From the NCBI GenBank assembly GCA_018713335.1, contig DVOW01000050.1, positions 62,001 through 126,000 on the forward strand: DNA of 64,000 bases, written 5' to 3'. Below are positions 55,259 to 64,000 of this stretch, in pieces. The position numbers and the translations under genes were made by a program. Under the pieces are notes generated by a model. That model was not told where the DNA came from. It made no database searches and saw only the letters and a list, made by a program, of their open reading frames with translations. How positions within the stretch are numbered: position 1 is the stretch's first letter; every line of letters starts with the position of its first letter. Source of the DNA: Candidatus Merdivicinus intestinigallinarum. Its GTDB lineage: Bacteria > Bacillota > Clostridia > Oscillospirales > Ruminococcaceae.

Positions 55259-55390
55259 TCTGTTTATCTTTAGTTTACCATATTTCGGCCCGGTTCGCCA
55301 GCCTTTTTCAAAAAATCCATGAAACCGACAAAATCTGTTCAAATCTTTTCAAAAAGGACGTGCAGAACATAGGAAAATCCCGCTTTCCGG

Positions 55391-55419
55391 TTGCCAGCCC
55401 ATGGGAAAAATGATATAAT
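55391..55419 (+). promoter_or_regulatory. promoter of xpt
   Basis: TTGCCA at 55391, 17-bp spacer, TATAAT at 55414. The xpt leader has a GCGTTTT/AAAACGC hairpin near 55447-55466 but no purine aptamer. 55259-55390 is a plain AT-rich divergent region. Confidence 0.8.
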
Positions 55420-55501
55420 GAAAGATAATTTTACTAGAAGCATTTGCGTTTTGCCGAGAAAACGCGCGGAGATAAAATTTTAAAAAAGGAGTCGGCGGAT
55501 T

Positions 55502-56080
55502 ATGGAACTGTTGAAACAGCGGATCTTACAGGATGGAAAGGTGAAGGAGGGCGGCGTTTTGAAGGTGGACAGCTTTTTGAACCACCGGATGGATATTTCC
55601 CTTTTGCAGGAAATCGGCAAGGAGTTCCGACGGCGGTTCCCCCAGCCGGAAATCAACAAGATCCTGACCATCGAGGCCTCCGGCATCGGCATCGCCGCCA
55701 TTACGGCCCAGTATTTCAATAACGCCGATGTGGTGTTCGCCAAGAAAACCAAGTCCAAGAACCTGGACGGGGAGCTTTACACGGTGCCGGTGCGCTCCTA
55801 CACCCGGGGCGAGCTTTTTGAGGTGCAGGTGGCCAAGCGTTATTTAGACGAAAACGACTGCGTTCTGGTCATCGACGACTTTTTGGCCCACGGCCAGGCT
55901 CTAAAGGGGCTCATGGAAATCGTCCGCCAGTCCGGCGCGAAGCTGGCGGGCTGCGGCATTGTCATCGAGAAGGGCTTCCAAAGCGGCGGGGAGCACCTGC
56001 GGGAGCAGGGCGTGAACCTCCAGTCCTTGGCCATTGTGGATTCTATTGAGGACGGGGTCATCACCTTCCGGAAAGATTGA
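55502..56080 (+). CDS. xpt: xanthine phosphoribosyltransferase
   Basis: Salvages xanthine to XMP with PRPP, 192 aa. MELLKQRILQDGKVKEGGVLKVDSFLNHRMD is diagnostic, with ILTIEASGI and the PRPP motif VLVIDDFLAHGQAL. Divergent from the NCS2 permease, so uptake and salvage are paired. Confidence 0.96.
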   Translation: MELLKQRILQDGKVKEGGVLKVDSFLNHRMDISLLQEIGKEFRRRFPQPEINKILTIEASGIGIAAITAQYFNNADVVFAKKTKSKNLDGELYTVPVRSYTRGELFEVQVAKRYLDENDCVLVIDDFLAHGQALKGLMEIVRQSGAKLAGCGIVIEKGFQSGGEHLREQGVNLQSLAIVDSIEDGVITFRKD

Positions 56081-56139
56081 GATTTTCCGGACGCAATTTG
56101 TTCAAAAAGCGGAAATATCCGTCCTTTGTGGAAATACAC

Positions 56140-56168
56140 TTGACTTTAAGTGGAAAATATGGTAGAGT
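56140..56168 (+). promoter_or_regulatory. promoter of the glycine riboswitch-AGCS transcript
   Basis: TTGACT at 56140, 17-bp spacer, TAGAGT at 56163. Confidence 0.6.
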
Positions 56169-56199
56169 ATTTTCCAGAACAACTGAATCAGGACAAATG

Positions 56200-56368
56200 A
56201 TGTTTGTAGGAAAAAGCGTGAGCTTGCCGAAGGAGTAACACTCTCAGGCGCCCGGATGCCGGGTGAGGACTATAAACGGATGCGGCTCTGGAGAACCCCG
56301 TTTCATCGGGTGCCGAAGGTGCAAGGCGGCAAAACCGCTAATCTCTCAGGCAAAAGGACGGAGCAGAA
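56200..56368 (+). promoter_or_regulatory. tandem glycine riboswitch
   Basis: Two aptamers in series. First (~56200-56276): GCCGAAGGAGTAA, then CTCTCAGGCGCCCGG and GAGGAC. Second (~56283-56367): GTGCCGAAGGTGCAAGG, then TCTCTCAGGCAAAAGGAC. GCCGAAGG and CTCTCAGGC are the conserved cores, repeated in order. Followed by a terminator and an AGCS symporter, a standard arrangement. Confidence 0.92.
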
Positions 56369-56413
56369 AAGACGGAAGCTGCCGGCATTTCGCCGGTTTA
56401 CCGCTGTTTTTCA

Positions 56414-56451
56414 GAGCCGGATGAGCCTTTCTTTGGTTTATCCGGCTTTTT
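56414..56451 (+). terminator. glycine riboswitch terminator
   Basis: AGCCGGAT and ATCCGGCT arms then TTTTT, 51 nt before the symporter start. Confidence 0.85.
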
Positions 56452-56501
56452 CATTGCCCGGCCCCTGATTTGGAAAACAAAACAGGAAAGGGAATCGAAG
56501 T

Positions 56502-57914
56502 ATGCAGCAGTTTACGGAAATCATCCAAGCCATCAGCGACTTTTTCTGGAACAACATCCTCTTGTTCCTCCTTTGCGGCACCGGCATTTATTTCACCATC
56601 CGGCTGAAATTCGTCCAGGTGCGGAAATTCGGGGCCGGGTTCAAGCGGGTATTCGGCGGGTTCAGCCTCCGGGGCAAAAAGGCCGACCATCGGGGCATGA
56701 GCTCCTTCCAGGCCCTGACCACCGCCATTGCCGCCCAGGTGGGCACCGGCAATATCACCGGCTGCGCCACGGCGTTGGCCTCCGGCGGGCCGGGAGCCAT
56801 TTTCTGGATGTGGGTCAGCGCCTTTTTCGGCATGGCCACCATTTACGGCGAGGCGCTGCTGGCCCAGAAATTCCGGAAGGTGAAAGACGGCCAGATTACC
56901 GGCGGCCCCATTTACTACATCCGGGCGGCTTTCCGGGGCAAATTCGGCAAAATCTTGGCGGGCTTCTTTTCCATCGCCATTATCCTGGCTTTGGGCTTTA
57001 TGGGCAACATGGTCCAGTCCAACTCCATCGGAACCGCCTTCCAGAACGCCTTCGGCATCCCGCCTCTGGTGGTGGGCGTATTCGTGGCGGCAATCGCCGG
57101 GTTTATTTTCCTGGGGGGCGTCAAGCGGCTGGCCTCCGTCACGGAAAAGCTGGTGCCCGTTATGGCGGCCTTTTACATCGTCGGCTGCTTGGTCATTTTA
57201 GTCATCAACCACGACATGGTGCTGACGGCTTTCCAGCAGATCTTCGTGCTGGCCTTCAAGCCCCAGGCCATCGCAGGCGGCGTGGCCGGCGTCACGGTCA
57301 AGGAGGCCATGCGCTACGGCGTGGCCAGAGGTCTTTTCTCCAATGAGGCCGGTATGGGCAGCACGCCCCACGCCCACGCTCTGGCCAAGGTGAAAAAGCC
57401 GGAGGAGCAGGGGGAAATCGCTATGATCGGCGTCTTTATCGACACCTTTGTGGTGCTGACCCTGACCGCCCTGGTGATCCTCACCTCCGAGATGCTTTCC
57501 TCCGGCGAAACCGGCACCACCCTGGCTCAGATGGCCTTTAACGAGGCCTTCGGCTCCTTCGGCAACATCTTTGTGGCCATCTGCATGCTGTTCTTCGCCT
57601 TTTCCACCATTATCGGCTGGTACTTTTTCGGGGAGGTCAACGTCCGGGCCATGTTCGGTAAAAAGGCCATCCCGGTGTACAGCGCCATCGTCATTGTGTT
57701 CGTGCTGGTGGGTTCGGCGCTGAAGGTGGATCTGGTGTGGAACCTGTCCGACCTGTTCAACGGCCTCATGGTCATTCCCAACCTCATCGCCCTCCTGGCC
57801 CTGTCCGGGCTGGTGGTGCGGATCTCCAAGGGGATCAAAGGGAAAAAGGACGACCAACGGTTCCCGGACGACCCGGAAGTTCAGAAGCTCATGGCGGAAG
57901 AATCGGAAAAATAA
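56502..57914 (+). CDS. AGCS-family sodium:alanine/glycine symporter
   Basis: 470 aa, about 10-11 TM helices. ALTTAIAAQVGTGNITGCATALASGGPGAIFWMW and the signature GLFSNEAGMGSTPHAHALAKV. The glycine riboswitch in its leader points to glycine as a regulated substrate. SD is weak (AGGAAAGGG). Confidence 0.94.
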   Translation: MQQFTEIIQAISDFFWNNILLFLLCGTGIYFTIRLKFVQVRKFGAGFKRVFGGFSLRGKKADHRGMSSFQALTTAIAAQVGTGNITGCATALASGGPGAIFWMWVSAFFGMATIYGEALLAQKFRKVKDGQITGGPIYYIRAAFRGKFGKILAGFFSIAIILALGFMGNMVQSNSIGTAFQNAFGIPPLVVGVFVAAIAGFIFLGGVKRLASVTEKLVPVMAAFYIVGCLVILVINHDMVLTAFQQIFVLAFKPQAIAGGVAGVTVKEAMRYGVARGLFSNEAGMGSTPHAHALAKVKKPEEQGEIAMIGVFIDTFVVLTLTALVILTSEMLSSGETGTTLAQMAFNEAFGSFGNIFVAICMLFFAFSTIIGWYFFGEVNVRAMFGKKAIPVYSAIVIVFVLVGSALKVDLVWNLSDLFNGLMVIPNLIALLALSGLVVRISKGIKGKKDDQRFPDDPEVQKLMAEESEK

Positions 57915-57919
57915 AAACG

Positions 57920-57954
57920 CAGGGACATCCAAAGGGGGTGTCCCTGTTTCTTTT
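57920..57954 (+). terminator. bidirectional terminator between the symporter and S8 genes
   Basis: CAGGGACA and TGTCCCTG arms, then TTTCTTTT; the convergent gene ends at its edge. Confidence 0.8.
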
Positions 57955-59266
57955 ACTGGTTTTGCAGGGCCGCAATCAATGCGGGCGGGTCGATGAGGTT
58001 ATAAAGGGTGTATTCCTTTCCGAATCCGTCGGTGTAGGGGATGTCGGAAGAAGTTTCCATGGCCAGCGTGTAAAATTCCTCCGGGGTGATGTCCGGCTTC
58101 ACCTGCTTAGCCAGGGCGTAAACGCCGGCCAGATAAGGCGTTGCCCAGCTTAAGCCGCCGTTCACGTAGTTTACATAATCCTCTGTGCCGGTGGGGGAAG
58201 CGGTGGCCCGGAAATCCATGGGAACCATCAGAAATTCTTGGAAGTCACTTGGAGAACGCTCATAGTCATCTGCGAAAAATGTCCCCGGCCGGTAGGCGGA
58301 ACGGTCGTCCGGGTTGGATAGTGGATCGCGGGAGGTACCCATAAAATCCATAGAATAGTTTTCTTTTATAGCAACGGTAACGACAAAAATGCCTTCCTCT
58401 TTTGCACGGTCAATTAAAGATTCCATTTCGGCGGCGCCGGGTAAATCAGACGTCCAGCCCCGGGAAATGGTAATGACGTCCAGCTTGTCCTCCTCCGGAA
58501 GAAGTTCGTTCAGGTCCAGCAAATAGGTCAATCCTTCAATGAAGGGAGCCATATTTTCTCCTGATTTGCCAAAATCATGAGAAACATAGTAAAGATTGGC
58601 TTCGGGGGCCACGCCTACAGTGCCGCCCAGGGCGATGGAAGCCACACCAGGGCCATGCATGGAGGCACATAATTCATAATCCAATGTATTGAGCTCTTTG
58701 TACATTTTCAGACGATCTTTGTACTCCACATGGCCGGTGAGAAGCGGCTGGTCCACGATGCCGATATTGATCCCTTTGCCGGTGATGCCCTGTTCGTGGA
58801 GGGAACGGACGCCTAGGCCGGGGTTGCGGTTCCGGTCCATGATCTGCTGGGGATCGAAGCCCTCGGGCAGGCTGTCCGGCCAGACGGTTTTGCTGTCAAA
58901 CTGGGTGTAAAGCAGCTTGTCCATGCTGTTTGAAAGATTTTCGCCGGAAAGGTCGCAGCAGCGGGCGTCGGGAAATTCCGCGGAAAGGTCAAATTCAATC
59001 ATATCAGAAAAATCCGCGACAGAGGTGCTTTCGTCCATGGCCAGCTGGCCGCCGGGGAGGAGCTCCTCCTCCGTAAAGGTATAGGACAACGGGATATTTT
59101 CTTCCGGCTCGCTGGGCTCGGCGGAAGAAGCTGTACTGCTTTCTTCTATGGATCCTTCCGGCAGAGAGGATCCTAGGGCGCTGGATTCCGCCGGCCCCGA
59201 GGGTTCCGGGTTCCCGCCGCAGGCCGACAGGGCCAGCAGGCAGACGCACAGCAGAAGGGGCGGCAT
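57953..59266 (-). CDS. S8 (subtilase)-like lipoprotein, start uncertain
   Basis: 437 aa from ATG 59266. Lipobox LSACGG at about residues 12-18, a Ser/Glu/Pro-rich linker to ~60, a pro-like region, then a subtilase fold: Asp in INIGIVDQPL (~170), His in SMHGPGVASIALGG (~205; usually HGTHVA), Ser in GGLSWATPYLAGV (~375; usually GTSMATP). The triad is present but its surroundings are divergent. The ATG lacks an SD and the signal peptide has no basic residue. Surface protease is likely. Confidence 0.75.
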   Translation of the reverse strand: MPPLLLCVCLLALSACGGNPEPSGPAESSALGSSLPEGSIEESSTASSAEPSEPEENIPLSYTFTEEELLPGGQLAMDESTSVADFSDMIEFDLSAEFPDARCCDLSGENLSNSMDKLLYTQFDSKTVWPDSLPEGFDPQQIMDRNRNPGLGVRSLHEQGITGKGINIGIVDQPLLTGHVEYKDRLKMYKELNTLDYELCASMHGPGVASIALGGTVGVAPEANLYYVSHDFGKSGENMAPFIEGLTYLLDLNELLPEEDKLDVITISRGWTSDLPGAAEMESLIDRAKEEGIFVVTVAIKENYSMDFMGTSRDPLSNPDDRSAYRPGTFFADDYERSPSDFQEFLMVPMDFRATASPTGTEDYVNYVNGGLSWATPYLAGVYALAKQVKPDITPEEFYTLAMETSSDIPYTDGFGKEYTLYNLIDPPALIAALQNQ

Positions 59267-59388
59267 TTTTTAGAAAAAGGTAATGGAATGCACTCCTTAT
59301 TTTATATCAAATTGATACGATTTTCTTTTACTATAATCCTGCGGAAGGGAAAAGTCAAGGCTTTTTCCCAAAGATTTTGTCGATTGCC

Positions 59389-59417
59389 TTGCGGACGCCG
59401 GAAAATTGTGCTACACT
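59389..59417 (+). promoter_or_regulatory. promoter of pth-mfd
   Basis: TTGCGG, 17-bp spacer, TACACT at 59412. Confidence 0.65.
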
Positions 59418-59491
59418 ATTTTTATAAGAATATCAGAGGAACGGAGGAATCCCAGAAACCCCGGGCAAGCGGGTTTTGGGAAACATTTGCC

Positions 59492-60088
59492 ATGCCATTT
59501 TTTACGAAAACCCCCGGCGGCATCACCCATCTGGTGGTGGGGCTGGGAAATCCGGACAAAAAATACCTGCGGACCCGGCACAACGCCGGATTCATCGCCG
59601 TGGACGAAATCGCAGCATCCTTGGGCGTGACGGTGGACAAGAAGAAATTCGACGCTTTGGTGGCGGACGTGTCCCTGGGAGGGGAACGGGTGCTTTTGAT
59701 GAAGCCCCAGACCTACATGAACCTTTCCGGCGTGGCGGTGGAAAAGGCCGCGTCCTTCTATAAGATCCCCCCGGAGAACGTCATCGTCCTCTTTGACGAC
59801 ATCTCCCTGGACGTTGGGCGGGTGCGCATCCGCCGCAAGGGCAGCCACGGGGGGCACAACGGCATCCGCAGCATTGTGGACTATTTGCAGTCGGAGAATT
59901 TCCCCCGGGTGAAAATCGGGGTGGGAGAGCGCCCCAACCCTAACTACGACCTGGCCGATTGGGTGCTGTCCGTCTTTACGGAGGAGGAAATGAAGGGCAT
60001 CCGGGAGGTTTCCTCCCACTGCCGGGAGATCGCGGAGCTGATCCTCCAGGGGAAAATCGACCAGGCCATGAACCGCTACAATTCTTAA
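59492..60088 (+). CDS. pth: peptidyl-tRNA hydrolase
   Basis: Releases peptides from stalled peptidyl-tRNA, 198 aa. ATG 59492 gives a short extension before THLVVGLGNPDKKY; the track start at 59288 lies upstream of the promoter. RHNAGF with catalytic His, LLMKPQTYMNLSG, DDISLDVG (catalytic Asp) and GSHGGHNG. No strong SD. Directly upstream of mfd, the common Firmicute order. Confidence 0.95.
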   Translation: MPFFTKTPGGITHLVVGLGNPDKKYLRTRHNAGFIAVDEIAASLGVTVDKKKFDALVADVSLGGERVLLMKPQTYMNLSGVAVEKAASFYKIPPENVIVLFDDISLDVGRVRIRRKGSHGGHNGIRSIVDYLQSENFPRVKIGVGERPNPNYDLADWVLSVFTEEEMKGIREVSSHCREIAELILQGKIDQAMNRYNS

Positions 60089-60101
60089 GGGGGTTGTTTC
60101 T

Positions 60102-63100
60102 TTGAAAATGTACGCCACGGTGGCAAGGAGGCTCACCCAGTTCGCCCAGCTTATAGAGGACCTGAAAACCGGCCGCACTCCGGCGCTGTGCGTGGGGCTT
60201 TCGGCCATCCACAAGGCCCATTTCATTGCGGCCGCGGCGGAGGAGCTGGGGAGGCCCATTCTGGTGGTGACCCAGGACGAGGTGGCGGCGGCCAGGCTTG
60301 CCGCAGACATCAACGCCATGCTGGAGGAGGAAGCCGCCGTTTTGTTCCCCTACCGGGAATTTGTTTACCGGCAGATGGAGGGGGTTTCCACCGAATACGA
60401 GCAGGTGCGGCTGGGGGTATTGTCCCGGATCGCTGCGGGGGAAGTGAAGATCGTCACCGCTTCCATCCACGGGGTCATGAGCCGGACCATCCCCAAAAAG
60501 GTTTTGCTGGAAAACACCTTCACCATCAGCCCGGAACAGTCCATCCCTTTGGAGGAACTGGTTTCCCGGCTCTCAAAGTCCGGGTATATCCGCCGGGACC
60601 AGGTGGACGGGGTGAGCCAGTTTTCCGTCCGGGGCGGCATTTTGGATGTGTTCCCGCCCAAAGAGGCGAACCCGGTGCGCATCGAGTACTGGGGCGACGA
60701 CATCGACACCATGTCCTATTTCGAGCTGGATTCTCAGCGGCGCACCGACCCGGTGGACAGCCTTTCCATTTCCCCGGCCAACGAGGTGGTGTTTGGAGAA
60801 GGGGAGCTTTTCACAAAGCTCACGGATTTTTGTGGAAAACTCGGGGACAAAAAAGTCTTTGAGGCGGCCAAGGCGGTGTTGCAGAAGGACATCGAACGGT
60901 TAGATTCCGGCATGGAGCTGGATTCCCAGGATAAATATTTCCCATTAGCTTACGACACCTTCGACACGGTGGCGGATTACTTTGAGGACGCGCCGGTGTT
61001 TTTGAGCGAACGGTCGGAGATGCGGGAAAACGCCCGGGGGCTTTTCTGGCAGTACAGCGAGGACATGAAAATCCTGCTGGATGAGGGGCAGCTCTGCAAG
61101 GGACTGGACAGCTACCTCTTAAGCCCGGAACAGGCGGAGGCCCGGCTCATGAAGCACCGGGTGGCCATGCTGGACACCTTTGCCCGGGCGGGTTCCGGGG
61201 ATGGGCTCAAGGACTTAATGAACATCAGCCCCTTGCAGTCATCCGGCTGGAACGGAGATTTGAAGCTCCTGCACAGCGACTTGATGCCCCTGCTGGAAGA
61301 GGGCTACTGCTGCGCCGTGTTGGCGGGGACGCCCAAGGCTGCGGCCAATCTGGCCTCCGACCTGTCCAAAATGGGATTGCCGGCCTCTTACGTCAAGGAT
61401 CTGAAAGCTATCCAGTACCGGAAGGTGCTGGTGCTGGCCGGGACCTTGTCGGCGGGGTTCGAGTACCCTCAGATCAAATTTTCCCTGACCACCACCGGCA
61501 AGGCCGTCACTGTTGCCGCCGCCCCGCCTAAAAAGCGCAAGGGGGAGGAGATCAAGTCCCTTTCCGACTTGACGGTTGGGGATTACGTGGTGCATGTGTC
61601 CCACGGCATCGGGATTTTTGACGGCATCCACAAGCTGGATTTGCACGGCATTGTCAAAGACTACATTAAAATCAAATACGCCGGGGCGGACACCCTGTAT
61701 GTGCCGGTTACCCAGCTGGACTTGGTCAGCAAGTACATCGGTCCCCGGGAGGATTCCAAGATCAAACTGAACCGGCTGAACTCCGGGGAGTGGCAGAAAA
61801 CCAGGGCTCGGGTCAAAAAAGCCGTGGACGAAATGGCCGACGAGCTCATTGCTCTGTACGCCCAGCGGATGAAGGTGAAAGGCTACGCCTTTTCCCCGGA
61901 CACCGATTACCAGCGGGATTTTGAGGCCCATTTCGATTATCAGGAAACCGACGACCAGCTGCGGTGCATCGCCGAGATCAAGGCGGACATGGAGAAGGAG
62001 ACCCCCATGGAACGGCTGCTGTGCGGGGACGTGGGCTTCGGCAAAACCGAGGTGGCCCTCCGGGCGGCTTTTAAGTGCGTCATGGACGGCAAGCAGTGCG
62101 CCATCCTCTGCCCCACCACCATCCTGGCCTGGCAGCATTACCAGACCCTGATCCACCGCATGGGCAATTTCCCGGTGGAAATCGAGCTGCTTTCCCGGTT
62201 CCGTTCCCCCAAGGAGCAGAAGGCCGTGGTGAAGAAGCTGGAAACCGGCCGGGCGGACATTGTGGTGGGGACCCACCGGCTGGTGTCCAAGGACGTAAAG
62301 TTCAAGGACCTGGGCCTGGCCATCATCGACGAGGAACAGCGGTTCGGGGTGGCCCACAAGGAACGGTTCAAGCAGATGCTGGCCGGGGTGGATATGCTGA
62401 CCCTGTCGGCGACCCCTATCCCCCGGACCTTAAATATGGCCATGTCCGGCATCCGGGACATGAGCGTCATCGAGGAGCCGCCCCAGAACCGCCACCCCAT
62501 TCAGACCTATGTGCTGGAATACGACGAGGGGGTCATTATGGAGGCCCTGCGCCGGGAACTGCACCGCAGCGGCCAGGCGTATTACATTTACAACAATATT
62601 GAAAATATCCACAGCCGGGCGGCACAGATCAAGGCGGCCATTCCGGAAGCCCGCATCGGGGTGGCCCACGGGAGGATGGCCGAGGAGGAGCTCTCCAAAA
62701 TCTGGAAGCAGATGATCGACCAGGAGCTGGACATATTGGTCTGCACCACCCTCATTGAAACGGGCGTGGACGTTCCCAACAGCAACACCCTGGTGATCGA
62801 AAACGCCGACCGGCTGGGGCTTTCCCAGCTGTACCAGCTCCGGGGTCGGGTCGGGCGGTCTAACCGCCGGGCCTTCGCTTACTTTACCTTCCAGAGAGGG
62901 AAAGTGCTGTCCGAGGTGGCCACTAAGCGGTTAAACGCCATCCGGGAGTTTACGAAATTCGGTTCCGGGTTCCGGATCGCCCTGCGGGATTTGGAGATCC
63001 GGGGGGCCGGGAACATCCTGGGCACCCGCCAGCACGGGCACATGGAGGCGGTGGGGTACGACATGTACCTGCGGCTCCTTTCCCAGGCGGTGGCCGAAAA

Positions 63101-63590
63101 GCAGGGGAAAGCCCCCGAAACCCAGGCGTCCGCCGAATGCCTGGTGGATATCCAGCTGGAGGCCCACATCCCCGAAACCTACATTGACAACCTGGCCCAG
63201 CGGATCGACGTGTACCGGAAGATCGCTTCTATTAAAGATGAAGCGGACAGCATGGACATCCTTGACGAGCTCATCGACCGGTTCGGCGAGCCGCCCCAGG
63301 CGGTGAAAGGCTTGGTGGATGTGGCCCTGCTGCGGAACACGGCGGCCCGGTTCGGGTTCAAGGAAATTACCCAGAAGGCGGACGCTTTGCAGATGATCCC
63401 GGAAAAGCTGGACATCAATCTGGCGGGGGCGCTGTCCGCCCGGATGAAGGGGCGGGTGACGGTCAACGCCGGAGCGCAGCCTTTTGTTTCGGTGAAGCTC
63501 AAAGGCCAAAGCTCCTTGGACACCCTGCGGGAGGTCATGGGCCAGCTGCAGGCCATTGAAAAGGACTGGAAGCAGGCCGCCGGGAAATGA
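60102..63590 (+). CDS. mfd: transcription-repair coupling factor Mfd
   Basis: Removes RNA polymerase stalled at lesions and recruits UvrA, 1162 aa. TTG start after AAGGGGG; an ATG follows two codons later. UvrB-like N-terminus (FPYREFVYRQMEGVS), RNAP-interacting domain VGDYVVHVSHGIGIFDG (~490), helicase Walker A GDVGFGKTEVALRA (~645), DEEQRFGV, LSATPIPRTLNMAMSGIRDMS, QLRGRVGRSNRRAFAYF, and a C-terminal TRCF domain. Complete. Confidence 0.97.
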   Translation: MKMYATVARRLTQFAQLIEDLKTGRTPALCVGLSAIHKAHFIAAAAEELGRPILVVTQDEVAAARLAADINAMLEEEAAVLFPYREFVYRQMEGVSTEYEQVRLGVLSRIAAGEVKIVTASIHGVMSRTIPKKVLLENTFTISPEQSIPLEELVSRLSKSGYIRRDQVDGVSQFSVRGGILDVFPPKEANPVRIEYWGDDIDTMSYFELDSQRRTDPVDSLSISPANEVVFGEGELFTKLTDFCGKLGDKKVFEAAKAVLQKDIERLDSGMELDSQDKYFPLAYDTFDTVADYFEDAPVFLSERSEMRENARGLFWQYSEDMKILLDEGQLCKGLDSYLLSPEQAEARLMKHRVAMLDTFARAGSGDGLKDLMNISPLQSSGWNGDLKLLHSDLMPLLEEGYCCAVLAGTPKAAANLASDLSKMGLPASYVKDLKAIQYRKVLVLAGTLSAGFEYPQIKFSLTTTGKAVTVAAAPPKKRKGEEIKSLSDLTVGDYVVHVSHGIGIFDGIHKLDLHGIVKDYIKIKYAGADTLYVPVTQLDLVSKYIGPREDSKIKLNRLNSGEWQKTRARVKKAVDEMADELIALYAQRMKVKGYAFSPDTDYQRDFEAHFDYQETDDQLRCIAEIKADMEKETPMERLLCGDVGFGKTEVALRAAFKCVMDGKQCAILCPTTILAWQHYQTLIHRMGNFPVEIELLSRFRSPKEQKAVVKKLETGRADIVVGTHRLVSKDVKFKDLGLAIIDEEQRFGVAHKERFKQMLAGVDMLTLSATPIPRTLNMAMSGIRDMSVIEEPPQNRHPIQTYVLEYDEGVIMEALRRELHRSGQAYYIYNNIENIHSRAAQIKAAIPEARIGVAHGRMAEEELSKIWKQMIDQELDILVCTTLIETGVDVPNSNTLVIENADRLGLSQLYQLRGRVGRSNRRAFAYFTFQRGKVLSEVATKRLNAIREFTKFGSGFRIALRDLEIRGAGNILGTRQHGHMEAVGYDMYLRLLSQAVAEKQGKAPETQASAECLVDIQLEAHIPETYIDNLAQRIDVYRKIASIKDEADSMDILDELIDRFGEPPQAVKGLVDVALLRNTAARFGFKEITQKADALQMIPEKLDINLAGALSARMKGRVTVNAGAQPFVSVKLKGQSSLDTLREVMGQLQAIEKDWKQAAGK

Positions 63591-63907
63591 GCCATCCGGA
63601 ACGGAAACAGAACCGGTTAATGGGGTACGATTATAGTCAAAACGGGGCGTATTTCATCACGGTATGCGTTCAGAACCGGGCGGAAATATTAGAAAAAATT
63701 GTGGGGGACGGCGTTGTTCCCGCGTTGATATCCACGTTAAAAAGAATGATTCATAGGAAAATTGGATTCCCCATATTCCAGCGGTCCTATCACGACCACA
63801 TTATCCCCAATGAACGGGAATATGAGAAATTCTGGAATTGCATTGACGAGACCCGTTATGCTGGGAGAAAGATTGTTTTTATCCGGGTAACGGGAAAACA
63901 TCTGTAA
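63587..63907 (+). pseudogene. REP-associated tyrosine transposase (RAYT/Y1 family), internally deleted
   Basis: 106 aa. RLMGYDYSQNGAYFITVCVQNR is the RAYT N-terminus and IGFPIFQRSYHDHIIPNEREYEKFW with IDE.R..G the C-terminal part. Between IVGDG and PALISTLKRM roughly 60-80 residues are missing, including the strand with the HUH metal motif (usually MPNH-H) that nicking requires. The gene is therefore inactive or a remnant. Its ATG overlaps the mfd stop, probably by chance. Relevant because GTAG-type REPs occur in this window. Confidence 0.75.
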
Positions 63908-64000
63908 CGAGTGAAAGAGAATACTAGAAAATAAAACTTTCAAAAGAAGTGGGACCCTTTCTACAGCGGCGCAGCTTGTCGCGTCGCTCCAGCGGTACCG
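63908..64000 (+). other. window end, no gene seen
   Basis: 93 nt after the transposase remnant. An AT-rich AAATAAAACTTTC stretch, then GC-rich sequence with no recognisable feature. Confidence 0.4.

Overview
This window looks like chromosomal DNA from a moderately high-GC Firmicute of class Clostridia, most likely an Oscillospiraceae/Ruminococcaceae-type gut anaerobe. The evidence is a complete Gram-positive S10-spc-alpha ribosomal superoperon with zinc-type S14, L36 and L24, GdpP, RNase J, an rplI-dnaB linkage, a purine riboswitch, a tandem glycine riboswitch, and AGGAGG-type Shine-Dalgarno sites with frequent TTG and GTG starts. The genus assignment is inference.

Layout. 1-5703: aromatic amino-acid operon aroB(partial)-aroA-aroC-GNAT-pheA-aroK-aroE with overlapping or closely spaced genes. 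5704-7578: repeat-rich flanks around a sugar isomerase that has a cre-like operator and a clear promoter. 7579-19931: rlmA-like gene, a degenerate phosphohexomutase-like protein, rnj (RNase J), gdpP, rplI, dnaB, tilS, hpt, ftsH (RNA decay, c-di-AMP turnover, replication, tRNA modification, purine salvage, proteostasis). 19981-22275: M14 carboxypeptidase, a VanZ-GtrA fusion, and a small ribbon-helix-helix gene among repeats. 22592-38669: S10-spc-alpha superoperon from rpsJ to rplQ, including secY, adk, map, a KOW protein, infA and rpoA, with a ~390-nt leader. 38725-43999: a 35-aa membrane peptide, a YjjG-like phosphatase, pgi, a P-loop protein, a citramalate-synthase-like gene and a Cof-type HAD hydrolase. 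44000-46558: an unusual array of perfect hairpins, then tadA, a CPBP protease and a low-molecular-weight tyrosine phosphatase on the minus strand. 46678-53681: a minus-strand operon with a FecCD-type ABC importer, a three-subunit xanthine-dehydrogenase-type molybdoenzyme and a MobA/MocA-like nucleotidyltransferase. 53767-56080: an NCS2 purine permease behind a guanine-class riboswitch, divergent from xpt. 56140-57914: a tandem glycine riboswitch driving an AGCS symporter. 57953-63907: an S8 subtilase-like lipoprotein, pth, mfd and a broken RAYT transposase.

Most notable signals. (1) Dispersed palindromes preceded by GTAG, organised three times as inverted pairs around a conserved 29-nt linker, together with a broken REP-associated tyrosine transposase at the window end. 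This looks like a REPIN/RAYT system. (2) A molybdoenzyme operon that carries its own FecCD-type importer, next to riboswitch-controlled purine uptake; I infer that the importer carries molybdate or tungstate. (3) A nested, possibly pseudoknotted RNA element in the leader of rnj. (4) Six perfect hairpins packed into about 200 nt downstream of tadA. (5) Several protein oddities: an apparent deletion in the RlmA-like enzyme, a phosphohexomutase fold without catalytic residues, and a VanZ-GtrA fusion with a strong internal ribosome-binding site.
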